Part shown: positions 11,577 through 24,267 of the stretch, piece by piece
How the letters are laid out: each line of letters starts with the position of its first letter
How positions within the stretch are numbered: the stretch's first letter is position 1
Assembly (NCBI GenBank): GCA_037043455.1
Contig: JAWPHD010002618.1
Location: forward strand, 62,001 to 126,000
DNA length: 64,000 nucleotides
DNA from: Cyrtodaria siliqua
Taxonomy: Eukaryota > Mollusca > Bivalvia > Adapedonta > Hiatellidae
Direction of reading: 5' to 3'
The notes under the pieces: model-generated
What the model was told of the DNA's origin: nothing
The model's input: the letters and a program-made list of their open reading frames with translations, nothing else
The model's database searches: none
Translations under genes and position numbers: made by a program

Positions 11577-12900
11577 TATATTTAGCTCTACTGGTCAAAG
11601 GCCAGTAGAGCTTATGGAATGGCGAGTTGTCCGTTAACATTTGCCTTGTGAACACGATAGGGACTTCATTATTAACTGGATCTTTACCATACTTTGCAAG
11701 GGTCTGTATCAATAAAATCTTGTTCAAGTTCGAAAAACCGCCACATCAGATAGTAAAACCAGAGTTATGTTCTTGTTTTGCTAAATAATGCCATATTCTG
11801 CCTTGTGAACACTCTAGCACCCTGATTGTCGAGCCCGTTTAAGGATCTCGACTTAGCGATCACAACGTCGGGTTGCTGTGACCTACTTCGGACGAAATAC
11901 AGGTCACGTCCGATCTCCACTACAACATGCGTATCTTGCTATTTTCTTGCAGGATTTTCACCAAACTTCACCATAATGTTCCTTATATGCATCTAACATC
12001 ATGTGCAAAATTTCGGGTCACTGTGACCTACTTTCGACAAAATATAGGTCACATTCGGTCTCAGCTACGACATGCATCCTCCACTGTATTGGGTCATAAA
12101 TAAATGTGGAAACCTTTGAGATCCCCACATCTCATAAACATATATATATACATTTACTGGGCATGAACAAATTGCTGCGGGGTCCATCCCAACACCTGGG
12201 TCGTAATATTGCTTTTCACATTAAATTAATCAAACTGTTATGGCCTGTTTAGCCAGTAGAGTGATACGGGCTGTTGGATTTATGTGATCAATTTATGTCT
12301 TGTTTAATATTGAATGAATTTGTTATATCGTTAATGTTATATCGTTAATTTGTTAATAAGTACAATATTAATTAGTCACTCAGGACTATTCCATTTGAAC
12401 ATATCCCTAGAGACAGGAGGCACTTTGAAAAATGGGTGACCACCCATAGAAGTGTTTTTGATCTTTACCAAACTTGGCCAGATTGTTGATATTAATGAAA
12501 GCTCGGACAAGTTTGAAAACCAGCCAGATCAGATTAGTTGGCCCTCGTTTTACTAAAAAATGCCATATTCTGCCTTAACACTCTAACACCTTCATTTTAT
12601 GTTTAATCTTTACCAAACATCGTCAGATTATTGATATTAATGAAAGCTCGGACAAGTTCAGAAAACAGATAGATCAGGTTAATATAACCAGAGTAATGGC
12701 TCTTGATTACTTGATTAATTGACAAAATATAGCCCAATTGGTCATAACCTGGAAACCATCGAGATCCAACCATCATTTGCCCTGGGGTCTGTTCCCACCA
12801 CTCGGGACATTACCCTGGGTCATAACTTGGAAACTGTTGAGATCCACCCTGGAACCGTATATACACTTACTGGGCATGAACACTTTAAGGCTTGCGCAGG
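11577..12900 (+). repeat. Composite of dispersed repeats
   Basis: An AGCTCTACTGGTCAAAGGCCAGTAGAGCT hairpin (from about 11584) starts an AGCTCTACTGG-type repeat to about 11830. It is followed by modules with CAGGATTTTCACCAAACTTC and GGTCACTGTGACCTACTTT (11840-12080; related to 57660-58190), then GGGTCATAAMYTGGAAACC and ACACTTACTGGGCATGAAC modules (12090-12230 and 12740-12900; related to 44930-45130). No gene is seen. Confidence 0.55.
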
Positions 12901-13700
12901 ATAATCTTATTCTGTTCTGAAATTATAAGCTTGTTTCATCTTTGCGAAGATCATGAAATCTTTGTTTTCGCTAGAATTTTACCAAATGTGTAGAACTGGG
13001 CCTCTTGTTTAATAGTCCTACCAGTTAGAGAAATGAATTTAGGCTACACATGACCATGCATTGAAGCAAATTCGTAATCAGTAGAAGTGAATTCAAGAAT
13101 ATGCAGCACAGTTGTTGCAGTGTTCCAGAATAAGACATCCCACCCAAAATAGTCAACTTTTTTTTACCTCTGCAACCCATATTAATTAAAAATAAATTAA
13201 TTATATACTCCTCAAAATAATTTAAGGACCACAAAATAGGACAGTAATAATTACTTAATCTTTAATATAATGGATTTCATATTCATATAAAAAGTTAATA
13301 ATATGAAATAAAAATAAAGTTCCCTTAAAATAACATACCGATCATCGTTGTTTTGGATGTTTTTCGACATTGAAAATCATATTGAAAATTATTTTGAAAA
13401 TCATTTAAAACATGTCAGAGGTCTATGCAGCTTTTTTAAAAACTCAGCATTGAGTATTTTCATAAACCATGTTAGATAAAAATATCTGTTGAAAAACATC
13501 CAAAGTAAAATGGTTACATTATTTTAAGGCAACGTAATGTTCAAACGACAAATTGAACTTGTTAGAAACAAGATAAAGCAGTATATTTTCTTTGTTTGGT
13601 GCTGAGAGATAGACGTACAATGTAAGTTGTGGGAATGTGTTTGTATTATGTTCAATCTCTCTAAAATGTGTGTATAAAGTACATAAAAATACATGTCAGA
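12901..13700. other. AT-rich intergenic tract, no gene seen
   Basis: Low-complexity AT-rich DNA with repeated short motifs such as TTGAAAATCATATTGAAAAT. Open frames of 60-75 codons occur by chance and lack splice context or recognisable motifs. Confidence 0.5.
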
Positions 13701-13876
13701 TAAAAAATAAAATATTTCCAGAGGGTTTATATTGTGCGAAATCAAAACCTGGTGGTTGGGACTTGAAACATTGAAACCGCTGGACTACGGCGCTTGGTAT
13801 CAATGGTCTTCCATGTCCCACCCACTTGGTTTTGATCTGGGACAGTATAAACCCGCTAGAAATAATTTTATTTCTT
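13701..13876. mobile_element. Foldback/MITE-like inverted repeat, ~175 bp
   Basis: Left arm (AAATATTTCCAGAGGGTTTA, ATCAAAACCTGGTGGTTGGG) pairs with the right arm (CCCACCCACTTGGTTTTGAT, AGTATAAACCCGCTAGAAAT) with a few mismatches. A ~50-base centre separates arms of about 55-60 bp. No coding capacity; probably a non-autonomous DNA element. Confidence 0.75.
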
Positions 13877-14114
13877 AAATAAAGACCATGTCTATTTGGG
13901 AACTGTTAATAAAGAGTTTAATACAGTGAATTACTTGTTTGTGATTTCTGATCTTGTGCAGTGACGATGACATTTTTAGACATGGTGTTCAAAAAGAGTA
14001 TAAAAGGAGATATTTAATATTCCTCAGCTCATCACTTTAGGTTTATAACAGCATTCAGTTTTGGTAGAGGATATTTTGGTAAAAACTCCTGAGCAATTTA
14101 AGCCATATCATTAA

Positions 14115-15480
14115 CTAAACTCTGGTTATTAGATTGGGGTATGTTGTTTGGCGTGCGGGCGGCGTCAGACTCAGTTTCGGCTCAGTAACTTTTCTTAGGA
14201 ATGAGGTATTGCAATGAAACATGCAGGGTAGGTAGCTTATATGGACAGGAAGCGTGGAATTGCATTTGGGGTCAAGGTCACTGTTACTAAAAATAAAAAA
14301 ACGGTTTCTGCTCAAAGTAACTTTTGTTAGGAATGAGGTATTGTGATGAAACTTGCAGGGTAGGTAGCTTGGGATTGCATTTGGGATCACTGGGGTCAAG
14401 GTCACTGTTACTAAAAATAGAAAAACAGTTTCCGCTCAATAACTTTTGTTAGGAATGAGATATTGCACTGAAATGTGCAGTGTAGGTAGCTTATATAGGA
14501 AGGAAGCTTGGGATTGCATTTGGGATCAAGGTCAAGGTCATTGTTACTAACAATAGAAAAATGTTCATTTTATAATTTTTTGTTCATGCTCATTAAAGGT
14601 CTTCATCATGACCCCTGCATTGTTTCAGGTGCCATCTCGCTCATATCACTAGAGCAGTGGCAGAAAGACTAGAACGTGGCTCCAGCGTAAATGGAGTGTC
14701 TACAGTAGAATTTGCAGCAACTCTGCAGTTCAGGGTGAGAAGGTTGTAGGCCCGTTCTCCATATTTTATCTCGATGTACATGGAGGATGAGCCTGGCATG
14801 TTCATTATTGTTAGGCGCCATATAACCTTTCATGTGTTGGTGCCCCTTAAAACCTCCAATTCAATTCAATTCTGCTGAATAACTTTTGTTAGGAATGAGA
14901 TATTGCGATGAAACTTGCAGGGTGGGTAGCTTATATGAAAAGGAAGCTTAGGATTGCATTTGGGGTCATTGGGTTTAAGGTCAAGGTCACTGTTACTAAA
15001 AATAGAAAAACAGTTTCTGCTTAATAACTTTTGTTAGAATGGAGATATTGCGATGAAACTTGCTGGGTAGGTAGGAAGCTTGTGAATGCATCTGGGATCA
15101 CTGGGTTCAAGGTCAAGGTCACTGTTACTAAAAATAGAAAAGCGGTTTCCGCTCAATAACTTAAGTTGAGAATGAGATACTGGAACGAAACTTGCTGTGT
15201 ATGTATTTTATATGGAAAGGAAGCTTGGGATTGCATTTGGCATCACTGGGGTCAAGGTCAATGTTACTATATAAGTCGAAAAACGGTTTCCGCTCAATAA
15301 CTTTAGTTGGGAATGAGATATTGGAACGAAACTTGCTGTTTATGTATTTTATATGGAAAGGAATTATGGGATTGCATTTGGGGTCAAGGTCAAGGTCACT
15401 GGTACTAAAAATAGAAAACAAAATCCACTCAATTACTTAACTTAGGAATGACATATTTCAACGAAACTTGATGTGCATGT
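14115..15480 (+). repeat. ~140-bp tandem repeat, about 8 diverged copies
   Basis: Units share CTCAATAACTTTTGTTAGGA, ATGAGATATTGCGATGAAAC, GGGTAGGTAGCTTATATG, GGATTGCATTTGGGATCACT and GGTCAAGGTCACTGTTACTA. The array is split at about 14600-14880 by a SINE-like piece. The ~80-100-codon frames on both strands are repeat by-products. Confidence 0.85.
14630..14875 (+). mobile_element. SINE-like insertion in the 140-bp array
   Basis: Non-array sequence between array units ends GGCGCCATATAACC, TGTGTTGGTGCC and AACCTCCAATTCAATTCAAT. This tail is shared with the SINE at 61128-61396 (CGCCATATGACC, CTGTTGGTGCGAC, CCAATTCAATTCAATTC). The 5' end and head are unclear. Confidence 0.55.
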
Positions 15481-18400
15481 AGCTTATATTTGCCTTAATA
15501 AACAAATATTTTCTTTCTTTACAGTCTTCCATATATACATGTTTGTTTGTGATTAACATGTCATTCTGTTTATTCTTTATTGTACACTGTTTTTATCACT
15601 TTAATACAAGAACTTCTTTTGTAGAATAAAACTTCTGTTACTTCATTTTCACCTTACTGGTAGTGTAATAGCATTTCAAATGGAAAACCTGGTTTTCGTG
15701 GAATTTCCACGTGTGTTCTACGAGTACCATGAGGGAAGTTGCCATTAAAGAACATAGGCACTAGTAAGGTGGTAGCCACGAAAGTTCATGGGCACTAGTA
15801 AGGTAGTAGCCATGAACGTTCATTGGCACTAGGAAGGTAGTAGCCACCAAAGTATATGGGCACTAGTAATGCAGTGGTCACCAAAGTACATTGGCACTAG
15901 TAAGGCCGTAGCCACCAAAGTACATGGGCACTAGGAAGGTAGTAGCCACGAAAGTACATGGGCACTAGTAAGTTTCTAGCCACGAAAGTTCATTGACACT
16001 AGTAAGGTAGTAACCACCAAAGTACATGAGCACTAGAAATGTAGTAGCCACCAAAGTACATGGTCACTAGTAAAGTAAGGTAGTAGCCACCAAAGTTCAT
16101 TGGCATTAGTAAGGCAGTAGCTACTTAAGCATATGGGCACTAGGAAGATAATAGCCACGAAAGTACATGGGCACTAGTAAGGTAGTAGCCACCAAAGTTC
16201 ATTGGTAAGCCACCAAAGTTCATTGGCACAAGTAAGGTAGTAGCCACCAAAGTAAATGGACACTAGAAAGGTAGTACCTACCAAAGTATTTGGGCAATAG
16301 TAAGGTAGTAGCCAACAAAGTACATGGAAACTATGTACAAATTTCATTGGCACTAGTAAGGTAGTAGCCACCAAAGTCCATTGGCAATAGTAAGGCAGTA
16401 GCCACGAAAGTACATGGGCACTAGGAAGGTAGTAGCTACCAAAGTATATTTGCCCTAGGAAGGTAATAGCCATAAATGTCCATGGGCACTAGAGTAAGGT
16501 AGTAGCTACCAAAGTTAATTGGCACTGGTAAGGTAGCAGCCACCAAAGTATACGGGCACTAATAAGGTAGTAGCTACCAAAGCATATGGACACTAGTAAG
16601 GTAGTAGCCACCAAAGTTCATTGGCAATAGTAAGGTAGTAGCCATCAAAGTACATGGACACAAGGAAGGCGGTAGCCACCAAAGTACATGGGCGCTAGTA
16701 AGGTGGTAGCCACCAAAGTTCATTGGCAGTAGTAAGGTAGTAGACACCAAAGTATATGGGCACTAGGAAGGTAATAGCCACAATAGTCCAAGGGTACTAA
16801 CTAGTAAGGTAGTAGCCACCAAAGTACACTGGCGCTAACAACGCGGTAGCCACCAAAGTAAATGGGCACAGGAAGGTAGTTGTCACGAAAGTCAATGGGC
16901 ACTAGTAAGGTAGTAGCCACCAAGGTTCATGGTCACTAGTATGGTACTAGCCACCACAGTCCATTGGCAATAGTAAGACAGTAGCCACGAAAGTACATGA
17001 GCACTAGGAAGGTAGTAGCCATGAACGTCCATGGGCACCAGTAAGGTAGTAGCCACCAAAGTTAATTGGCACTAGTAAGGTAGTAGCCAACAAAGTTAAT
17101 TGGCAGTAGTAAGGTAGTAGCCAACAAAGTACATGGAAACTAGTAAGGTAGTAGCCACCAAAGTACCTCGGCACTAGTAAGGTAGTAGCCACCAAAGTAT
17201 ATATGCACTAGTAAGGTAGTAGCTACTGAAGCATTTGGGCACTAGAAGGTAATAGCCATGAAAGTACATGGGCACTAGTAAGTTAGTAGCCACTAAAGTT
17301 CATTGGCAGTAGTAAGGTAGTAGACACCAAAGTATATGGGCACTAGGAAGGTAATAGCCACAATAGTCCAAGGGTACTAAGTAGTAAGATTGTAGCCACC
17401 AAAGTACACTGGCGCTAACAACGCGGTAGCCACCAAAGTAAATGGGCACAGGAAGGTAGTTGTCACGAAAGTTAATTGGCACCAGTAAGGTAGTAGCTAC
17501 CAAAGGTAATTGGCACTAGTAAGGTAGTAGCCACCAAAGGTAATTGGCACCAGTAAGGTAGTAGCTACCAAAGGTAATTGGCACTAGTAAGGTAGTAGCC
17601 ACCAAAGGTAATTGGCACCAGTAAGGTAGTAGCTACCAAAGGTAATTGGCACTAGTAAGGTAGTAGCCACCAAAGGTAATTGGCACTAGTAAGGTAGTAG
17701 CCAACAAAGTACATGGAAACTAGTAAGGTAGTAGCCCCCAAAGTACATCGGCACTAGTAAGGTAGTAGCCACCAAAGTATATATGCACTAGTAAGGTAGT
17801 AGCTACTGAAGCATTTGGGCACTAGAAGGTAATAGCCATGAAAGTACATGGGCACTAGTAAGTTTATAGCCACCAAAGTTAATTGGCACTAGTAAGGTAG
17901 TAGCCACGAATGTTCATTGGCACTAGTAAGGTAGTAATCACCAAAGTACATGAGCACTAGAAAGATAGTAGCCACCAAAGTACATTGTCACTAGTATGGT
18001 AGTAGCCACCAACGTATATAGGCACTAGTAAGGTAGTAGCTACTAAAGCATATGGGCACTAGGAAGGTAATAGCCATGAAAGTACATGGGCACTAGTAAA
18101 GTAGTAGCCACCATAGTTCATTGGTACTAGTAAGGTAGTAGCCACCAAAGTTCATTGGCACAAGTAAGGTAGTAGCCACCAAAGTAAATGGACACTAGAA
18201 AGGTAGTAGCTACCAAAGTATTTGGGTACTAGTAAGGTAGTAGCCAACAAAGTAATGGAAACTAGTAAGGTAGTAGCCACCAAAGTAGATGGGCACTAGT
18301 AAGGTAGTAGCCAACAAAGTTAATATGCACTAGTAAGGTAGTAGTCAACACAGTTAATTGGCACTAGTAAGGTTTTAGCCAACAAAGTACATGGACACTG

Positions 18401-21400
18401 GTAAGGTAGTAGCCACCAAAGTATATAGGCACTAGTAAGGTAGTAGCTACTAAAGCATATGGTCACTTGGAAGGTAATAGCCACTAAAGTAGATGGGCTC
18501 TAGTAAGTTAGTAGCCACCAACATTCATTGGTACTAGTAAGGTTGAAGCCACAAAAGTTCATTGGCACTAATAAGGTAGTAGCTACCAAAATATATAGGA
18601 ACTAGTGAAGTAGTAGCCACAAAGTGCATGGGCACTAGTAAGGTAGTAGCCACAGAAGTACATGGGCACTAGTAAGGTAGTAGCCACAGAAGTACATAGG
18701 CATTAGTAAGGCAGTAGCCACCAAATTACATGGGCACTAGGAAGGTAGTAGCCACGGAAGTACATGGGCACTAGTAAGTTTATAGCCACCAAAGTTAATT
18801 GGCACTAGTAAGGTAGTAGCCACGAACGTTCATTGGCACTAGTAAGGTAGTAACCACCAAAGTATATGAGCACTAGAAAGGTAGTAGCCACCAAAGTACA
18901 TGGTCACTAGTAAGGTAGTTGCCACCAAAGTATATGGGCACTAGTAAGGTAGTAGCTACTAAAGCATATGGGCACTAGTAAAGTAGTAGCCACCAAAGTT
19001 CATTGGTACTAGTAAGGTAATAGCCACCAAAGTTCATTGGCACAAGTAAGGTAGTAGCCACCAAAGTAAATGGACACTAGAAAGGTAGTAGCTACCAAAG
19101 TATTTGGGGACTAGTAAGTTAGTAGCCAACAAAGTAATGGAAACTAGTAAGGTAGTAGCCACCAAAGTAGATGGGCACTAGTAAGGTAGTAGCCACCAAA
19201 GTTAATTGGCACTAGTAAGGTAGTTGTCAACACAGTTAATTGGCACTAGTAAGGTAGTAGCCAACAAAGTACATGGACACTAGTAAGGTAGTAGCCACCA
19301 AAGTATATAGGCACTAGTAAGGTAGTAGCTACTAAAGCATATGGTCACTTGGAAGGTAATAGCCACTAAAGTAGATGGGCTCTAGTAAGTTAGTAGCCAC
19401 CAACATTCATTGGTACTAGTAAGGTTGTAGCCACCAAAGTTCATTGGCACAAGTAAGGTAGTAGCCACCAAAGTAAATGGACACTAGAAAGGTAGTAGCT
19501 ACCAAAGTATTTGGGCACTATGAAGGTAATAGCCACGAAGTCCATGGAGACTAGTAAGGTAGTAGCCACCAAAGTATATGGGCAGTAGCCACGAAAGTCC
19601 ATGGGCATTAATGAGGTAGTAGCCACCAAAGTTCATTGACACAAGTAAGGTAGTAGCCACCAAAGTAAATGGACACTAGAAAGGTAGTAGCCACCAAAGT
19701 ATTTGGGCACTAGTAAGGTATTAGCCAACAAAGTACATGGAAACTAGTAAAGTAGTAGCCACCAAAGTACATTGGCACTAGTAAGGTAGTAGCCACCAAA
19801 GTTAATAGGCACTAGTAAGGTAGTAGCCACCAAAGTTAATTGGCACTAGTAAGGTAGTAGCCAACAAAGTACATGGGCACTAGTAAGATAGGAGCTACTA
19901 AAGCACATGGGCATTAGGAAGGCTGAAGCCACCTAAGTACATTGTCACAAGTAAGGCAGTAGCCACGAACGTTCATTGGCACTAGTGAGGTAGTAACCAC
20001 CAAAGTACATGAGCAATAGAAAGGTAGTAGCCACCAAAGTACATGGTCACTAGTAAGGTAGTAGCCACCAACGTATATAGGCATTAGTAAGGTAGTAGCT
20101 ACTAAAGCATATGGGCACTAGGAAGATAATAGCCACGAAAGTACAAGGGCACTAGTAAGGTAGTAGCCACCAAAGTTCATTGGTACTAGTAAGGTAGGAG
20201 CCATCAAAGTTCATTGGCACAAGTAAGGTAGTAGCCACCAAAGTAAATGGACACTAGAAAGGTAGTGGCCACAAAAGTACATGGAAACTAGTAAGGTAGT
20301 AGGCACCAAAGTACATGGGCACTAGTAAGGTAGTAGCCATCAAAGCTAATTGGCACTAGTAAGGTAGTAGCCAACAAAGTTAATTGGAACTAGTAAGGTA
20401 GTAGCCAACAAAGTACATGGACACTAGTAAGGTAGTAGCCACCAAAGTATATGGGCACTAGTAAGGTAGTAGCTACTAAAGCTTATGGTCACAAAGAAGG
20501 TAATAGCCACTAAAGTAGATGGGCACTAGTAAGGTAGTAGCCACCAAAGTTCATTGGTACTAGTAAGATAGTAGCCACCAAAGTTCATTGACACAAGTAA
20601 GGTAATAGCCACCAAAATAAATGGACACTAGAAAGGTAGTAGCTACCAAAGTATTTGGGCACTATGAAGGTAAAAGCCACGAAGTCCATGGGCACTATTA
20701 AGGTAGTAGCCACAAAAGTATATGGGCACTAGGAAGGCAGTAGCCACGATGAAAGTCCATGGGCATTAGTGAGGTAGTAGCCACCAAAGTTCATTGACAC
20801 AAGTGAGGTAGTAGCCACCAAAGTAAATAGACACTAGAAAGGTAGTAGCTACCAAAGTATTTGGGCACTAGTAAGGTAGTAGCCAACAAAGTACATGGAA
20901 ACTAGTAAGGTAGTAGCCACCAAAGTACATGGGCACTAGTAAGGTTGTAGCTACCCAGGTTAATTGGCACTAGTAAGGTAGTAGCCACCAAAGTTAATTG
21001 GCACTAGTAGCAAACAAAGTACATGGACACTAGTAAGGTATTAGCTACTAAAGCATATGGGCACTAGGAAGGTAATAGCCACTAAAGTACATGGAAACTA
21101 GTAAGGTAGTAGCCACCAAAAGTAAATGGACACTAGAAAGGTAGTAGCTACCAAAGTATTTGGGCACTATGAAGGTAATAGCCACGAAGTCCATGGTCAC
21201 TAGTAAGGTAGTAGCCACCAAAGTGCATGGGCACTAGTAAGGTAGTAGCCACCAACACCGAAGTATATGGGCACAAGGAAGGCAGTAGCCACAAAGTCCA
21301 TGGGCATTAGTGAGGTTGTAGCCACCAAAGTTCATTGACACTAGTAAGGTAGTAGCCACCAAAGTATATGGGCACTATATACTTAAGTAAGAACAGTAAG

Positions 21401-23198
21401 GTAGTAGCTACCAAAGTATATGGGCACTAGTAAGGCAGTAGCCACTAATTCATTAGCACTAGTAAGGTGGTAGCCACCAAAGTGCATGGACATTAGTAAG
21501 GTAGTAGCCACCAAAGTATATGGGCACTAGGAAGGTAATAGCCACGAAAGTTCATGGGCACTAGTAACGCAGTAGCCACCAAAGTACATTGACACTAGCA
21601 TCGCAGTGACCACCAAAGTGCATGGAACTAGGAAGGTAGTAGCCAACAAAGTTAATTGGCGCTTGTAAGGTAGTATCCAACAAAGTACATGGACACTAGA
21701 AAGGTAGTATCCACCAAAGTATATAGGCACTAGTAAGGTTGTAGCTACTAAAACATATGGTCACTTGGAAGGTAATAGCCACTAAAGTACATGGGCACTA
21801 GTAAGGTAGTAGCCACCAAAGTTCATTGGTACTAGTTAGATAGTAGTCACCAAAGTTCATTGACACAAGTAAGGTAGTAGCCACCAAAGTAAATGGGCAC
21901 TAGAAAGGTAGTAGCTACCAAAGTATTTGGGCACTATGAAGGTAATAGCCACGAAGTCCATGGGCACTAGTAAGGTAGTAGTCACCAAAGTATATGGGCA
22001 CTAGAAAGGCAGTAGCCACGAAAGTCCAAGGGCATTATTGAGGTAGTAGCCACCAAAGTTCATTGACACAAGTAAGGTAGTAGCCACCAAAGTAAATAGA
22101 CACTAGAAAGGTAATAGCTACCAAAGTATTTGGGCACTAGTAAGGTAGTAGCCAACAAAGTACATGGAAACTAGTAAGGTAGTAGCCACCAAAGTACATG
22201 GGCACTAGTAAGGTAGTAGCCATCAAAGTTAATTGGCACTAGTAAGGTAGTAGCCACCAAAGTTAATTGGCATTAGTAGCCAACAAAGTAAATGGACACT
22301 AGTAAGGTAGTAGCCACCAAAGTATATAGGGACTTGTAAGGTAGTAGCTACTAAAGCATATGGGCACTAGGAAGGTAATAGCCTCTAAAGTACATGGGCA
22401 CTAGTGAGGTAGTAGCCACCAAAGTTCATTGGTAATATTAAGGTAGTAGCCACCAAAGTTCATTGGCACAAGTAAGGTAGTAGCCACCAAAAGTAAATAG
22501 ACACTAGATAGGTAGTAGCTACCAAAGTATTTGGGCACTATGAATGTAATAGCCACGAAGTCCATGGTCACTAGTAAGGTAGTAGCCACCAAAGTGTATG
22601 GGCACTAGTAAGGTAGTAGCCACCAAAGTATATAGCCACTAGGAAGGCAGTAGCCACGGAAGTCCATGGGCATTAGTGAGGTAGTAGCCACCAAAGTTCA
22701 TTGTAGTAGCCACCAAAGGATATGGGCACTATATACTTAAGTAAGAATAGTAAGGTAGTTGCTACCAAAGTATATGGGCACTAGTAAGGATAGTAGCCAC
22801 CAATTCATTAGCACTAGTAAGGTGGTAGCCACCAAAGTACATGGGCATTTGTAAGGTAGTAGCCACGAAAGTTCATGGGCACTAGTAAGGTAGTAGCCAC
22901 CAAAGTACATTGACACTAGCATCGCAGTGACCACCAAAATACATGGAACTAGGAAGGTAGTAGCCACCAAAGTGCATGGAACTAGGAAGGTGGTAGCCAA
23001 GAAAGTATATGGGCACTAGGAAGGTAATAGCCACGAACGTTCATGTGCACTAGTATAGTAAGACAGTAGCCACCGAAGTATATGGCACTAGGAAGGTAGT
23101 AGCCAAGAAAGTATATGGGCACTAGGAAGGTAATAGCCACGAACGTTCATGGGCACTAGTATAGTGAGACAGTAGCCACCGACATATATGGGCACTAG

Positions 23199-23326
23199 GA
23201 ATACCCTTTTGGTGAAACGTTCTGTCCCTTTGATAAAAACATACACAGGACGGCAGTTTATAAACATTACTCGATGTTTCATCTTTGTGTCACAGGCTAG
23301 ACTGATGTGCAGCCAGAACCCGGGAC
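23199..23326. other. Non-satellite insert inside the 34-bp array
   Basis: About 130 bases unlike the satellite (CCCTTTTGGTGAAACGTTCT, ACATACACAGGACGGCAG, CAGCCAGAACCCGGGACATA). They separate forward-oriented satellite from an inverted block. Origin unknown. Confidence 0.6.
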
Positions 23327-23450
23327 ATAGCTTCCTAGTGTCGATGTTCTTTGGTGGCTATTGCCTTCCAAGTGTTCATGTTCTTTGGTGGCTATTACCT
23401 TACTAATACCCATGTACTATGGTAGCTACTATCTTATTAGTGCCAAGTGG
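23327..23450 (-). repeat. Inverted block of 34-bp satellite units
   Basis: Three to four units read in reverse orientation (CTTTGGTGGCTATTACCTTA, TGGTAGCTACTATCTTATTA), then the array returns to the forward orientation at about 23450. Confidence 0.85.
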
Positions 23451-23592
23451 CGCAGTAGCCACGAGAGTACATGGGCACTAGGAAGGTGGTAGCCACGAAA
23501 GTACATGGGCACTAGGAAGGTAGTAACCACGAAAGTACACGGGCACTAGTAAGATAGTAGCCACGAAAGTACATGAGTACTAGTAAGGTAGT

Positions 23593-24267
23593 GGCCTAAA
23601 ACCATTAGGTTATTAGGTTAGCGAGAATTAGTATTGTATACTATTAACAGTGATCCGCGTATGTAACACGTTCGTGCTTCTAACACGTTCTCAAACTCCG
23701 ACTATCTCCGCCCATTTAATTAAAATCAGGTGGTTTCTATTTGTTTCATTTTATTCCAAATAACGGTTAAATAAGTAGGCAAAATCTCGAGTTGGAAAGG
23801 AAATATATCGCATTTTTTCTCTTTTTTTTGAAGCGTTTACACACATCACCGTGTGTTTATTGTTTTGGTCATGGTACTATTTTTTAATGAATATTTAAAT
23901 AAGATGCATGGTTAGAAAAAGTAGATATAAAAATCGAACAGGAAACGTATAGTATTCAAGGACGACAGTCAACCAGAAACACACAGAAACAATGAACAGC
24001 TTTAAAGATGAATAAGGACATCAAAAACACAAAAGGGTTGAAAATAGGGCTACCGCCTTGGAGCTGTTAGTGGCAAATTTTAAACCATGTTCTAGGCTGC
24101 ATCAAACCTCACTCTTACCCAATTGCCGTTAAGGATACGACAAGACAAGATAAAGACAAACATCAAACGCTACCGTCCTTTATGGATTTAGGTAGACGTC
24201 ATCATAGGGTCCACAATCTGTCCGGTCATCGCAATTAAAAGGAAAGCATAGTCTCGAACACTAAACA
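23593..24267. other. Intergenic tract, no gene seen
   Basis: Unique-looking sequence after the satellite. No exon with splice signals and no RNA gene is recognised. Possibly old transposon debris leading into the repeat at 24268. Confidence 0.4.

Larger units (their letters stand above)
15725..23592 (+). repeat. 34-bp satellite array, ~7.9 kb
   Basis: About 230 units of GGTAGTAGCCACCAAAGT plus ACATGGGCACTAGTAA (34 bp), with variants such as TTAATTGGCACTAGTAA and GAAAGTCCATGGGCACTA. Higher-order structure is visible: a ~160-bp block at 16721-16882 recurs nearly exactly at 17301-17472; a 68-bp dimer alternating GCACCAGT and GCACTAGT forms repeated pairs at about 17470-17700; and long variant strings near 18100-18340 recur near 18990-19250. 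Minus-strand frames reading VATTLLVP...FGGYYL are artefacts of a 34-bp unit read in three frames. The array lies between the two genes. No centromere role can be shown from sequence. Confidence 0.95.

Noticed and set aside
20750..22700. TGAGGTAGTAG matches to the 5' end of let-7 in some satellite units
   Set aside because: Only 10-11 bases match, most units have TAAGGTAGTAG, and no precursor-like hairpin surrounds them.
16174..23000. Minus-strand frames reading VATTLLVP and FGGYYL repeats
   Set aside because: Products of the 34-bp satellite; frames end at random unit variants.
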